A stretch of DNA of 64,000 bases from Lachnospiraceae bacterium (GCA_024698715.1 JAILRA010000033.1:40980-104979); one strand, 5' to 3'; shown: positions 1-9,096, numbered from the stretch's first letter. Made by a program: numbers and translations. Notes: generated from the letters alone by a model not told the origin.

Positions 1-6
1 ACTCAA

Positions 7-14
7 CCTCCTTT
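7..14 (-). promoter_or_regulatory. Ribosome binding site of a gene lying off the left edge
   Basis: Read on the minus strand this is AAAGGAGG, a full Shine-Dalgarno match, followed by six bases before the window ends. A minus-strand gene probably starts just beyond base 1, directly downstream of the DUF6106-like gene (gap under 40 bases). Nothing of its coding sequence is visible. Confidence 0.5.
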
Positions 15-39
15 GATTTATATATTTTTTTATTTACTG

Positions 40-540
40 TCAGTTTTTCTTAACTTTCTGCGGATAGAATCTGAGAATGGGCTGAATGAAATCGTCATTC
101 AGTGAAAGAAGGATCTTTCTCTGCCCTTCATACCAGAGTTCGTACATTTTGGTATCCTCATCGTCCGCTCCCACGGAATAATCGGAAATCTTTGCCTGTC
201 TTTGCGAAAATCCTCTCAGAGCATCACTTCCGTGAACCGCAAGTATTTCCATTTTGTTAAGATCTATCTTATCAACCTGTTTTCTTGAGTTGAGATTGTA
301 TATTCTGTCAATCCTTATCTCTTTGTCGATATACGTATATTCGAATTCAACCGACATTCTTCTGAAATAGATCAAAAACGATCCGAGTGCTCCGGCAACA
401 ATACCTATAATAAAAAAGGGGCTCACCAGGATTGCGCACGGCAGTGACAGCACGGCGGCAACCAAAAAAGCGTACCCCAATATCTTATTTGTTTTATTGT
501 CCTGTTGCTTGATAAGCAACTCTTTCATCGTTTCGCTCAT
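40..540 (-). CDS. Small membrane protein, DUF6106-like
   Basis: 166 residues of unknown function. After a short charged N-terminus, residues about 16-60 form two close hydrophobic segments. The rest is a cytoplasmic-looking domain with charged beta-type sequence. The pattern of two helices, then an EYTYIDKEI-type strand and a DLNKMEI motif, resembles the DUF6106 family of Clostridia (recognised by eye). I chose the ATG at 540: it is preceded by GAGG at good spacing and matches the family's N-terminus, whereas the longer frame needs a TTG at 579. It may be co-transcribed with the gene off the left edge. Confidence 0.7.
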   Translation of the reverse strand: MSETMKELLIKQQDNKTNKILGYAFLVAAVLSLPCAILVSPFFIIGIVAGALGSFLIYFRRMSVEFEYTYIDKEIRIDRIYNLNSRKQVDKIDLNKMEILAVHGSDALRGFSQRQAKISDYSVGADDEDTKMYELWYEGQRKILLSLNDDFIQPILRFYPQKVKKN

Positions 541-831
541 TTCGTCCTCAAATTCCTTATCGTACCTTCCAAGTATCAAAGAAATTCATCGGTTTTTCTT
601 GTCCATCTTGGGCTCCGACCGCCTGTTTAACGGCTTTTGAGCTTGTCCATCATGGTTATATGGATTAAACCCCGATAAAAATATTGCGTTTATTCTATAA
701 TATTTGAGACCATATTTCAACCCCCATATTGCTTTTTATCATCAACTTTTTTAAAATATTGTAAATGAATTGAAATTTGTTCTTTAAAATACGGATTTTA
801 AGCAGATTTCAAAAAACGGCGGACAAAAACA

Positions 832-2286
832 ATGCTTTTTAATTCCTATCTTTTCATATTAATATTTATACCGCTCTGCCTTCTGGGGTATTTTTTACTG
901 AACGGTTTTAAAAAGTATACCGTCGCACAGTGCTTTCTTTTGGGAATGTCACTCTGGTTCTACGGATATTTCAACTATTATTATCTTCTTATTATAGTCA
1001 TAAGCATTTTCGCCAATTACGGTCTCTATCATTTCATCGGAAAATTCAGGGGTACCAAAAAATCCAAAACACTTATGATATTAGGTGTAACAGCCAATCT
1101 CTGCGTACTGGGATTTTTCAAATATACGGATTTCTTTATCGACAATATCAATTTCGTATTTAAAAGCAATCTGCCCCTCCTTCATATCCTGCTCCCTCTC
1201 GGGATCAGTTTTTTCACTTTTCAGCAGATTTCCTTTATCGTCGATACTTACAAAGGCAAGGTCGGAAAATACGGTTTTCTTCACTACGCTTCCTTCGTAG
1301 CTTTCTTTCCCCAGCTCGTAGCAGGTCCGATAGTTACTCACGACGAACTCATAAATCAGTTTGAAGATCTGCAAAAGAAAAGATTTAATACCGAAAACTT
1401 TACCAAAGGTCTCTTTATGTTTGCGATCGGACTTTCAAAAAAAGTCCTGATTGCGGATGTCTTCGGAGCCGTTGTTAACTATGGTTATGTTGCAAGTGAA
1501 CGTCTGAACACCGTTTCCGCATGGATTGTGATCCTCTGCTATACTTTTCAGATCTATTTTGATTTTTCCGGATACAGCGATATGGCGATCGGACTAGCCA
1601 AAATGTTCAATATCGATCTGCCGATAAACTTCAATTCGCCGTACAGATCTGTCAATATAAACGATTTTTGGGACAGATGGCATATGACACTGACCAGATT
1701 TTTCACAAAATATGTCTATATCCCGCTCGGCGGCAACCGTAAAGGAAAAGCGAAACTTGTTCTTAATATCCTTATAGTGTTTTTCTTAAGCGGTCTCTGG
1801 CACGGAGCCGGATGGACATTCATTATCTGGGGAATAATGCATGGTCTGCTAAGCATCATTTCACGTGCGATCAAAAAACCGACAAACAAGATCCTTTGCG
1901 TGCTTTCCGGATTTGTGACTTTCATTTTCATAAATATCACATGGGTATTTTTCAGAGCGGATACCGTAACGGATGCGATCTTCATTTTGGGAAAAGCTTT
2001 TTCGTTCAATTTTGCCCCTGTAGATCCCATAATCATTAACGCGTTCCGAACACCCGAACTTATTCAGCTTTTCGCTTTGGCGGATGTGGAGCAGAAATTC
2101 CCGAATATAATTGCAGTCATATATCTTATCACAGCATTTGTTATCACTTTCCTGCTCCCGAATTCCAAAAAGATGTATGACCGCTTTAAACCGAATATCC
2201 TGACATTTGTTTTCACTTTCCTGCTTTTTATATGGAGTTTCCTGTCATTAAGCGGTGTAAGTACATTCCTGTATTTTAATTTCTGA
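832..2286 (+). CDS. MBOAT family O-acyltransferase (AlgI/DltB-like)
   Basis: 484-residue polytopic membrane protein with roughly ten or more hydrophobic helices. It has the hallmark membrane-bound O-acyltransferase motif LWHGAGW, with the presumed catalytic His at about residue 324, and the conserved upstream NINDFWDRWHMTLTRFF block. Family members move acyl groups (acetyl in AlgI, D-alanyl in DltB) across the membrane onto an extracellular polymer. The next gene, 24 bases downstream on the same strand, is an SGNH-like secreted partner, the usual AlgI/AlgJ-type pairing. No dltA or dltC is nearby, so polysaccharide O-acetylation is more likely than teichoic acid D-alanylation. The substrate cannot be read from sequence. 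The ribosome site is weak (GCGGA). Confidence 0.9.
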   Translation: MLFNSYLFILIFIPLCLLGYFLLNGFKKYTVAQCFLLGMSLWFYGYFNYYYLLIIVISIFANYGLYHFIGKFRGTKKSKTLMILGVTANLCVLGFFKYTDFFIDNINFVFKSNLPLLHILLPLGISFFTFQQISFIVDTYKGKVGKYGFLHYASFVAFFPQLVAGPIVTHDELINQFEDLQKKRFNTENFTKGLFMFAIGLSKKVLIADVFGAVVNYGYVASERLNTVSAWIVILCYTFQIYFDFSGYSDMAIGLAKMFNIDLPINFNSPYRSVNINDFWDRWHMTLTRFFTKYVYIPLGGNRKGKAKLVLNILIVFFLSGLWHGAGWTFIIWGIMHGLLSIISRAIKKPTNKILCVLSGFVTFIFINITWVFFRADTVTDAIFILGKAFSFNFAPVDPIIINAFRTPELIQLFALADVEQKFPNIIAVIYLITAFVITFLLPNSKKMYDRFKPNILTFVFTFLLFIWSFLSLSGVSTFLYFNF

Positions 2287-2310
2287 TCGTTGGTCCGAAA
2301 GGTTTTATAG

Positions 2311-3378
2311 ATGAAAAAAAGCAGAATCTTTTTCATATCTTTTATATCGGTTTTGATCGCAACAATGCTTCTTTGCGGAAGCATAGTCGTTTATGTCGAT
2401 CCTTTTATCCATTACCACGCTCCTCTTTCGGGAAAGAATTATATTCTTAAAGAGCAGCGCTATCTTAATGACGGTATCGTTAAAAACTGTGATTACAATG
2501 CCATGATCTTAGGCAGTTCAATGACCGAATGTTTTCGTCCTTCCGTAATGGATTCACTTTTCGGTACCAAAGGAATAAAGGTTCCTTTTTCAGGCGGAAG
2601 TTATCTTGAAGTCGGAGATCTTTCCAGAACCGCATGCGAGAACAATCCGAATCTTAAAATGGTCATAAGAGGACTTGACTGCAACAGATTTTTTAACACA
2701 AAAGACGAGCGAGATTATGAAGAAAACAGTTATCCGAAATATCTTTACGACAATAATTATTTTAATGACGTGAATTATCTGTTTAACAAATATGCGATCA
2801 TCGATTCACTGCTCATACTCATCCAAAGAGGCGAAGCTTCCAAACCTTCGTCGTTTGACACTTACTCAAACTGGAATAACGATTATCCGTTCGGAAAGAA
2901 TGCAATACTATCGAATTATGACAGAAATGCCGTTGAGAAAAGCAACACCGCTTCATCCTTAAGCGACGAAGACAAAAAGATCATCATTGAAAACATAACA
3001 CAGAATGTGACCGATATCGCGGATGATTTTCCGAATGTGGATTTTTATGTGTACTATACACCGTACAGCATATATTACATTGATTTCTATTCAAGAAGCG
3101 GTGAACTTGAAAGACAGATCCGTGCCGAAGAATACATCACCTCTCTTCTTCTTGAACATGAAAACATACATGTCTATTCGTTTTTCATGAAACACGAATT
3201 GATAGAAAATCCCGATTATTACAAAGATATGGCGCATCACGGTCAGGATGCGAGCGATCTTATATTAAAGTGGATCTTCGAAAAGGAAGGCGAACTCACC
3301 AAAGACAATTATGAAGACTACTATTCCGAAATGCGTGATTACTATTCATCCTTCGATTTTGACGCTGAACTCGAATAA
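2311..3378 (+). CDS. Membrane-anchored SGNH-hydrolase-like partner of the MBOAT protein
   Basis: 355 residues with an N-terminal membrane anchor at about 7-27 and an extracellular remainder. A GSSMTE motif at residues 68-73 fits the nucleophile block of SGNH/AlgJ/DltD-type proteins, and a late MAHHGQDAS segment (from about 307) supplies His near the C-terminus as that fold expects. It follows the MBOAT gene by 24 bases with an AAAGG ribosome site, so the two are surely co-expressed. By analogy with AlgJ/AlgX and DltD it would accept or transfer the acyl group outside the cell. Similarity is at architecture and motif level, so the exact family is uncertain. A hairpin terminator follows at 3391. 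Confidence 0.75.
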   Translation: MKKSRIFFISFISVLIATMLLCGSIVVYVDPFIHYHAPLSGKNYILKEQRYLNDGIVKNCDYNAMILGSSMTECFRPSVMDSLFGTKGIKVPFSGGSYLEVGDLSRTACENNPNLKMVIRGLDCNRFFNTKDERDYEENSYPKYLYDNNYFNDVNYLFNKYAIIDSLLILIQRGEASKPSSFDTYSNWNNDYPFGKNAILSNYDRNAVEKSNTASSLSDEDKKIIIENITQNVTDIADDFPNVDFYVYYTPYSIYYIDFYSRSGELERQIRAEEYITSLLLEHENIHVYSFFMKHELIENPDYYKDMAHHGQDASDLILKWIFEKEGELTKDNYEDYYSEMRDYYSSFDFDAELE

Positions 3379-3390
3379 AAATTGACCCAA

Positions 3391-3417
3391 AAAAGGCAAC
3401 TTCATCAGCTGCCTTTT
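3391..3417. terminator. Bidirectional terminator between the SGNH gene and rarA
   Basis: AAAAGGCA and TGCCTTTT pair around an 11-base loop. The plus strand continues into a T-rich tract, and the minus strand continues into TTTTTTGGG. The right arm overlaps the last codons of rarA, whose stop is at 3405-3407, so the hairpin is shared by the two converging genes. Confidence 0.7.
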
Positions 3418-4724
3418 ATTTTTTTGAAATGCTCTTTGATCTTTGACTCATAGCCCAGGTCGCCCGGTCTGTAAAAATTCATTCCTTTAAGTTCATAGGG
3501 AAGATACTGTTCCTTTATATAATGATTCTCATAAAGATGAGGATATTTGTATTCCGTTCCGTGACCTAGTTCCTTTGCGCCCGGATAATGTGCATCCCTT
3601 AAATGAGCGGGTATGGGATGATTGCCACCGTTCTTTACGGCATCTTCGGCTTCTTCAAGTGCGACTGTTACCGAATTGGATTTCGGTGCACATGCAAGAT
3701 ATATTGCAGCCTGTGAAAGTATCAGTTCCGCTTCCGGAAGTCCCACTCTTTCTACTGCAAGAGAAGCATTCACTGCCACACAGAGTGCCATCGGGTCAGC
3801 ATTTCCGACATCTTCCGAAGCGAAGATCATCATTCTTCTTGCAATGAATGTTACACTCTCTCCGGCTTCAATCATCCTTACAAGATAGTATTCGGCAGCA
3901 TCAGGGTCGGAACCGCGCATGCTCTTTATAAATGCCGAGATCGTATCGTAATGATTATCCCCGTCTTTATCATATTTGAGCGTTCTCTTCTGAACACAGT
4001 CTCCCGCTACTTCAAGATCTATATGGATCTTTCCTTCTTTATCTCTCGGAGTGGTCATCACCGCAAGTTCCACACCGTTAAGCGCAACCCTTGCGTCTCC
4101 ACCCGAAACATCCGCAAGGAATTCAACCGCTTCTTCATCAATAACGGCATTCATTGCACCCAGTCCTCTTTCAGTGTCATTTACGGCTGTGTTGATGAGC
4201 GTTTTGACATTTTCTTTGGAAAGAGGCGAAAGACGGAAAATATTCGATCTTGATACAAGAGCTTTGTTTACTTCAAAAAAGGGATTCTCAGTTGTAGCAC
4301 CGATCAGTATTATGGTCCCGTCTTCAACGTAAGGAAGCAGAAAATCCTGCTGGGCCTTGTTAAACCTGTGAATCTCATCTATAAACAGAATCGTTTTCTT
4401 TCCCGAAAACGAAAATTCCTTTTGTGCAAAATCGACCACTTCTTCCATATCCTTTTTACCGGAAATGGTTGCATTAAGCTGTCTGAATTCGGCTTTGGTG
4501 GTTTGTGCGATCACTTTTGCCAGTGTGGTCTTTCCGCATCCCGGCGGTCCGTAAAAAATGATCGAGCCGATCCTGTCCGCTTCTATGGCCCTTCTTAACA
4601 TTTTCCCTTCGCCAAGGATATCTTCCTGTCCCACGACTTCATCGAGTGTTCTGGGACGCATTCTTACGGCAAGCGGCGCTTCTTTTTTCAGTTTCTGTTC
4701 TTTAGCAAATTCAAATATATCCAT
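3405..4724 (-). CDS. rarA: Replication-associated recombination protein A (AAA+ ATPase)
   Basis: 439 residues, the normal length for RarA/MgsA. N-terminal RMRPRTLDEVVGQ block, Walker A GPPGCGKT at 59-66, Walker B LFIDEIHRF at about 113-121, sensor segment GATTENPFFEV, and a C-terminal helical tetramerisation region with the family's YKYPHLYENHYI signature. RarA acts at stalled or damaged replication forks. It is not DnaX or RuvB: there is no zinc module and the C-terminal region is RarA-specific. It lies 8 bases after the DUF4250 gene and is the last gene of the mgtC-murD-DUF4250-rarA run. Confidence 0.95.
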   Translation of the reverse strand: MDIFEFAKEQKLKKEAPLAVRMRPRTLDEVVGQEDILGEGKMLRRAIEADRIGSIIFYGPPGCGKTTLAKVIAQTTKAEFRQLNATISGKKDMEEVVDFAQKEFSFSGKKTILFIDEIHRFNKAQQDFLLPYVEDGTIILIGATTENPFFEVNKALVSRSNIFRLSPLSKENVKTLINTAVNDTERGLGAMNAVIDEEAVEFLADVSGGDARVALNGVELAVMTTPRDKEGKIHIDLEVAGDCVQKRTLKYDKDGDNHYDTISAFIKSMRGSDPDAAEYYLVRMIEAGESVTFIARRMMIFASEDVGNADPMALCVAVNASLAVERVGLPEAELILSQAAIYLACAPKSNSVTVALEEAEDAVKNGGNHPIPAHLRDAHYPGAKELGHGTEYKYPHLYENHYIKEQYLPYELKGMNFYRPGDLGYESKIKEHFKKIKGS

Positions 4725-4732
4725 ATTATCCG

Positions 4733-4912
4733 TTATTTTGTCTTGAACTGATTCACTTCTTCTTTGTATTCATATCCGATCGATGCGAGTTTTTCTTTAA
4801 TTTCGTAAAGATCAACATCAAGTCCGTCCGCGAGTTTTTCAAGCGAAGAAAACTCATCACGAAGTTTGGTATTTATATAACTTAATAAAATATTGGGATC
4901 CGAAGGTAACAT
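4733..4912 (-). CDS. DUF4250 domain protein
   Basis: 59 residues starting MLPSDPNILLSYINTKLRDE, the recognisable opening of the DUF4250 family of small clostridial proteins; function unknown. It looks helical, with two amphipathic helices and no membrane segment. The ATG at 4912 is preceded by AGGAAA, and the frame further upstream overlaps the end of murD, so this start is preferred. It sits between murD and rarA in a tight same-strand run. Confidence 0.85.
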   Translation of the reverse strand: MLPSDPNILLSYINTKLRDEFSSLEKLADGLDVDLYEIKEKLASIGYEYKEEVNQFKTK

Positions 4913-4922
4913 CTTTTTCCTT

Positions 4923-6128
4923 TCAATCGTTTTTCTTTCCGAATATCTTTTCTTTAAAATAATCACCGCGTTCGGCAAAATTCTTAAAATACCCGTAGCT
5001 TGCCGCTGCAGGTGAAAGCACTACCGCATCGCCTTTCTCGACATATTTTAATGTCACTTCCAAAGCCTCATCTATATCCTTGACCTTCTTGCAGTTAAAA
5101 GGTTTGCCCGCTTCTTCAAAAATTCGCTCACCTGTGGCATATGCACAAAGGAACATGATGTCTCTTTCTTCTTTAATGAACTTTATAAGTTCCTCATATC
5201 CTATTCCCCTGTCCATTCCGCCTATGATCGCGATCTTTATATTCGGAATGCTCCTGCACGCATTTATGCATGCGAAAGGAATCGTTGAAATGGAATCGTC
5301 ATAATAATCCACTCCGTCAAGATTTCCGATAAATTCAAGTCTGTGAGGAAGTCCTTCGAATTTTTCTATCTCGGATATAACATCGCTCTCATTGAGTTTT
5401 AATGCACTGACACAAACCTTTTTAACAAATTCGGCATTCCACTGGTTATGCTGTCCGAGGATCTTAAGATCGTATTTTTTCTCTTCGAATTCGGGAACCC
5501 TGTATTCAAGTCCTCTGGTATCAAGCCTTGGAACACTCTCACCCACAAAAACTTTATCGCCGGGCACCTGAAATGCGGCGATATTCATTTTTGCTCTCAT
5601 GTATTTTTCAAATGTCTTGTAATAATCCAGATGTTCTTCATAAAGATTTAAAAAGACAGCAAAATGAGGCGACACCCTGACATTATTCAGTTGATGACAG
5701 CTCATTTCCATTACCGCTATCGCCTGATCGTCCGAGATCATTTCTTCATAATAATCCAGACAGGGAATACCGATATTACCGACCAGGATCACTCTGTTTG
5801 AAATAAGATTCGAAAGAACCTTAAAAAGCATGCTGGATGTTGTGCTCTTTCCTTTCGTACCCGTGATGCCTATGGTCCTTATCCTGAACTCTTCCAGAAA
5901 AAGTTCGGTCTGCGATGTGAATTTTTCATCGGGATAATCACCGGGAATACCGGGACTTTTTATTACATAATCATACGAAGAAAAATCGGCTTCTTCCGGT
6001 TTTCCTTCAAAGACATCGATCCTTGATGTTTTACAGAATTTATTCAGGAAATTATGTGTGGATTTTCCTTCAATTCCGTATCCCCATATAAGAACCGATC
6101 TGTTATCGAATTTTTCAACTATGCTCAT
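4923..6128 (-). CDS. murD: UDP-N-acetylmuramoyl-L-alanine:D-glutamate ligase, divergent form
   Basis: 401-residue Mur ligase; the usual MurD is about 450. Rossmann N-terminus, ATP loop GTKGKST at 90-96, central NLYEEHLDYY in place of the classical N-x-x-x-DHLD block, DDSISTIP in place of the DSKATNP-type block, and C-terminal LSPAAASYGYFKNFAERG matching the MurD signature with Ala where Cys is usual. It would add D-Glu to UDP-MurNAc-L-Ala in the cytoplasm. It is outside any division/cell-wall cluster: mgtC is upstream, DUF4250 and rarA downstream. It may be the organism's only MurD or a paralogue; the window cannot tell. Confidence 0.8.
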   Translation of the reverse strand: MSIVEKFDNRSVLIWGYGIEGKSTHNFLNKFCKTSRIDVFEGKPEEADFSSYDYVIKSPGIPGDYPDEKFTSQTELFLEEFRIRTIGITGTKGKSTTSSMLFKVLSNLISNRVILVGNIGIPCLDYYEEMISDDQAIAVMEMSCHQLNNVRVSPHFAVFLNLYEEHLDYYKTFEKYMRAKMNIAAFQVPGDKVFVGESVPRLDTRGLEYRVPEFEEKKYDLKILGQHNQWNAEFVKKVCVSALKLNESDVISEIEKFEGLPHRLEFIGNLDGVDYYDDSISTIPFACINACRSIPNIKIAIIGGMDRGIGYEELIKFIKEERDIMFLCAYATGERIFEEAGKPFNCKKVKDIDEALEVTLKYVEKGDAVVLSPAAASYGYFKNFAERGDYFKEKIFGKKND

Positions 6129-6151
6129 TTCAGTTTCTCTTTCAATTTCTC

Positions 6152-6868
6152 CTAGCTGAGTTTTTTGGGAATGCTTTCTATCGCATAAATAACATCTTCA
6201 AGCTCCACAAGTCTGTCAAGCAGAGCATTATCCTCTTGTGAATTGTTGATCGGAAATATGGCTTCTATTCCGATATTATCTGTTTTACCGCTTCTGGAAG
6301 AAACAACCATAAAGTTCTTGGCTTTGAACTTTTCATCCAGGATCTTAATGAAATCGTTCACTCTGTGCGCATCGGCGATCTCAATATATATCTCAACATT
6401 TTTTCTTCTCTCTTTTTTATCGTTTTCGAGAGTATAAAGAATGGAAGTTGCTATAAGAACAATGACCGAGCATGCACATGCCGCAACATAAAATCCGAAT
6501 CCGCAGGCAATGCCTATCGCACCAACCGTCCAGATGCCTGCTGCCGTAGTCAGTCCTACGACATGATCCCTTCCTTTGGTGAATATCGTTCCGACACCGA
6601 GAAAACCAAGTCCCGAAATAACCTGTGCGGGTATTCTGGCTGCATCCGAAGTAATTCCCAGATTAAAGACGATGTACTGTGCTATCAGCGAAGTCATCGC
6701 CGCACCGATACATACCAGGATATGCGTTCTGAATCCTGCAGGTCTTTTGTACTTTTCTCTTTCAAGACCGATACATCCGCCGAGTACCGCGGCACAAAGC
6801 AATCTTATAATTACAGTAATAGAATTAAAGTCTTCGAGAAAATCGATAATTTTAATCATTACGCTCAT
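6152..6868 (-). CDS. MgtC/SapB family membrane protein
   Basis: 238 residues. The N-terminal half carries the MgtC/SapB block with four to five membrane helices and the signatures LGGCIGLEREKYKRPAGFRTHILVC (split here as LGGCIGLERE and AGFRTHILVC) and SGLGFLGVGTIF. Residues about 155-238 form a soluble ACT-like tail. MgtC relatives affect magnesium adaptation and envelope energetics; the molecular activity of plain family members is unsettled. It is the first gene after a strong promoter at about 6915-6943 and lies 23 bases before murD. Confidence 0.9.
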   Translation of the reverse strand: MSVMIKIIDFLEDFNSITVIIRLLCAAVLGGCIGLEREKYKRPAGFRTHILVCIGAAMTSLIAQYIVFNLGITSDAARIPAQVISGLGFLGVGTIFTKGRDHVVGLTTAAGIWTVGAIGIACGFGFYVAACACSVIVLIATSILYTLENDKKERRKNVEIYIEIADAHRVNDFIKILDEKFKAKNFMVVSSRSGKTDNIGIEAIFPINNSQEDNALLDRLVELEDVIYAIESIPKKLS

Positions 6869-6914
6869 ATGCTCTCTCCTTAAGGGTGTTAACGGACCGA
6901 TTTTTGACTAATAT

Positions 6915-6943
6915 ATTATATCACATAATTGATTGATGGACAA
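6915..6943 (-). promoter_or_regulatory. Sigma-A promoter of the mgtC-murD-DUF4250-rarA run
   Basis: On the minus strand, TTGTCC, a 17-base spacer, then TATAAT, with TG one base upstream of the -10 (extended -10). It lies 47 bases upstream of the mgtC start and is the only strong promoter in the 64-base gap between the divergent mgtC and CYTH genes. Confidence 0.6.
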
Positions 6944-7046
6944 ACAATCGAAGCCTTCAAAAGCAGGGCGTGATTTCTTATCTTTTCGTGTTGAAATAAT
7001 CAGACATTTATGCGACTATAAATGTATAAATTTCGGAGGAGCGAAA

Positions 7047-7490
7047 ATGGCTTTTGTGGAGATTGAGAGAAAATTCAAAGTTAATAAAATGCCTGAACTT
7101 TCTCAGTATAAATTCAAACAGTTAACACAGGGATATCTTAACAGAAATCCCGTTGTCAGAGTCCGCAAAGAAGATGATGAATATTATCTTACATATAAAG
7201 GAAAAGGACTCCTTGAGCACGAGGAATACAATCTCCCGTTAAACAAGGAATCCTTTGAAAATCTTATCGTAAAATCAGATGGCAGGATCATCAATAAAAA
7301 ACGCTATCTGATCCCCTATGAAAAATACACGATCGAACTTGACATATTCGAAGGTGACCTTTCCGGTCTCGTTATTGCCGAAGTCGAATTCGAATCCAGA
7401 GAAGAAGCAATGTCTTTTAATCCTCCCGAATGGTTCGGCGAGGATGTGACAAACGATCCCGCATATTCGAACTCAAAACTTTCACAATAA
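7047..7490 (+). CDS. CYTH domain protein (triphosphate tunnel metalloenzyme family)
   Basis: 147 residues beginning MAFVEIERKFKV, which contains the ExExK metal/phosphate motif (Glu5, Glu7, Lys9) that defines the CYTH fold. Further charged beta strands follow, including VRVRKEDDEYYLTYKG and YTIELDIFEG. CYTH proteins hydrolyse tripolyphosphate or nucleoside triphosphates, or cyclise ATP; short bacterial forms are mostly tripolyphosphatases. I placed the start at 7047 because of a perfect GGAGGA six bases upstream; the 38 extra codons upstream have no ribosome site. It is one of only two plus-strand genes in a long minus-strand stretch. Confidence 0.85.
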   Translation: MAFVEIERKFKVNKMPELSQYKFKQLTQGYLNRNPVVRVRKEDDEYYLTYKGKGLLEHEEYNLPLNKESFENLIVKSDGRIINKKRYLIPYEKYTIELDIFEGDLSGLVIAEVEFESREEAMSFNPPEWFGEDVTNDPAYSNSKLSQ

Positions 7491-7503
7491 ATCACACCAT
7501 AAT

Positions 7504-8994
7504 TCAGGTCCTGATACCTATTATCGGACCGCCTTTTCCTTCAATATAATCACCGGTTATCGTAACCGTGCCTATATTGTCGTCCTTTGGAATTTCATAC
7601 ATGATATCCAGCATGAATTTCTCAATGATAGCCCTGAGTGCTCTCGCACCGGTATCTTTTTCCTTGGCCTTTTTCGCAATGGCTCTCAAAGCTGATTCAT
7701 CAAAATCAAGTTTTACTTCGTCAAGTTCCAGAAGTTTCTGATACTGCTTGAGTATTGCATTCTTGGGCTCTTTGAGAATGGCAACAAGTGCATCCTCATC
7801 AAGGCTGTCGAGAGGACAGATTATCGGAAGTCTTCCTACGAATTCGGGGATCATTCCGTATTTTTTAATATCATCCGTAGTTACTTTATGCAGAAGTTTC
7901 GGATCTTTGTCGTATTTGTCTTTAAGATCGCTGTTAAATCCGATACCGGCCTGCTTGGAGAGTCTGGATTTTATGATCTCTTCAAGATCCGGGAACGCAC
8001 CGCCGCAGATGAAGAGGATGTTTCTCGTATTAACGGTTGTCATGGGTACCATGGCATTTTTGCTGGTCGCTCCGACCGGAACTTCGATCTCGGCTCCTTC
8101 GAGGAGTTTGAGCATTCCCTGCTGAACGGATTCACCTGACACATCCCTGTGATTTGTATTGGGCTTTTTGGCAAGCTTATCGATCTCATCCACGAAGATG
8201 ATCCCGCATTCCGCCTTATCCACATCGTTGTCTGCTGCCGCAAGAAGTTTGCTTACAACACTTTCGATATCATCACCGATATAACCTGCTTCGGTAAGTG
8301 CGGTCGCATCGGCAATGGCAAGCGGAACATCAAGGAGTTTGGCAAGTGTCTTAACTATATATGTCTTTCCGCATCCCGTAGGACCGAGCATAAGGATGTT
8401 TGATTTTTCAATCTCAATCTCATCCATCGTTCCCGTAGCCACACGTTTGTAATGGTTGTAAACCGCAACAGAAAGAATCTTTTTTGCCTCTTCCTGACCA
8501 ATCACATACTCATCAAGCTGAGCTTTTAATTTATGAGGTGCGGGAATATCTTTTAATTTGATGATGGGTTCACTTTTCTCATCGGGATTTCTTTTCTTGA
8601 TCTTTGTTCTCGGATTAATATTTCCTCCCATAAGATCGTTGAGATTCAAAAAGAATGTTCCGCCTCTCGGAGCAGACTGGTTAGTCTTTTTCTCTTCCTT
8701 TTGTTCTTCTTTTTTATCACCGCCGTCGGGTTCTTCTTTTTCCGATGTTTCAATCTTCGCCTTGTCTTCAGCCGCTGCTTCTACAGAAGGATTCGGCATG
8801 CCCGGCATCATGATCGAAAGTTCCGAAGGATCCATTCCGAGCATTTCCTTGTACGGCGACTGATTAAGCATATCAGTACTTTTTTGCAGACAGTCCATGC
8901 AGATGCAGAGTGTGTCATTCATCTTAAGCATTCTGCCTGCGGTTCTCTCGGTCCGATGGCATATCGAACAAACATCTTCGTATTCGTTATTCAT
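7504..8994 (-). CDS. clpX: ClpX-type AAA+ unfoldase, divergent
   Basis: 496 residues versus about 420 for usual ClpX. The N-terminal zinc-binding domain has CxxC at 9/12 and CxxC at 32/35. A long acidic Lys/Glu linker spans about 75-150. The AAA+ core has Walker A GPTGCGKT (204-211), pore-1 loop GYIG (237-240), Walker B IIFVDEIDKL and the ClpP-docking IGF (351-353). The pore-2/RKH loop, conserved as GGRKHP in other ClpX proteins, is absent: 305-317 reads VPVGATSKNAMVP. It should still dock ClpP, but substrate choice may differ. There is no clpP or tig nearby, so it may be a second ClpX. The ribosome site is poor. htrA lies just upstream. Confidence 0.85.
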   Translation of the reverse strand: MNNEYEDVCSICHRTERTAGRMLKMNDTLCICMDCLQKSTDMLNQSPYKEMLGMDPSELSIMMPGMPNPSVEAAAEDKAKIETSEKEEPDGGDKKEEQKEEKKTNQSAPRGGTFFLNLNDLMGGNINPRTKIKKRNPDEKSEPIIKLKDIPAPHKLKAQLDEYVIGQEEAKKILSVAVYNHYKRVATGTMDEIEIEKSNILMLGPTGCGKTYIVKTLAKLLDVPLAIADATALTEAGYIGDDIESVVSKLLAAADNDVDKAECGIIFVDEIDKLAKKPNTNHRDVSGESVQQGMLKLLEGAEIEVPVGATSKNAMVPMTTVNTRNILFICGGAFPDLEEIIKSRLSKQAGIGFNSDLKDKYDKDPKLLHKVTTDDIKKYGMIPEFVGRLPIICPLDSLDEDALVAILKEPKNAILKQYQKLLELDEVKLDFDESALRAIAKKAKEKDTGARALRAIIEKFMLDIMYEIPKDDNIGTVTITGDYIEGKGGPIIGIRT

Positions 8995-9096
8995 ATTTTC
9001 TCGTATAATCCAATCTTCCCGGACGATGATTGAATTAAATCCTTTCTTTCAGTAATCAATGGGTTTTCCCCTAAAGCTTTTAGCTGTACAAAGCTG

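Noticed and set aside
580..831. Small RNA or extra gene left of the MBOAT gene
   Set aside because: Some short inverted stretches and a tiny ORF, but nothing stable, conserved-looking or with a ribosome site.
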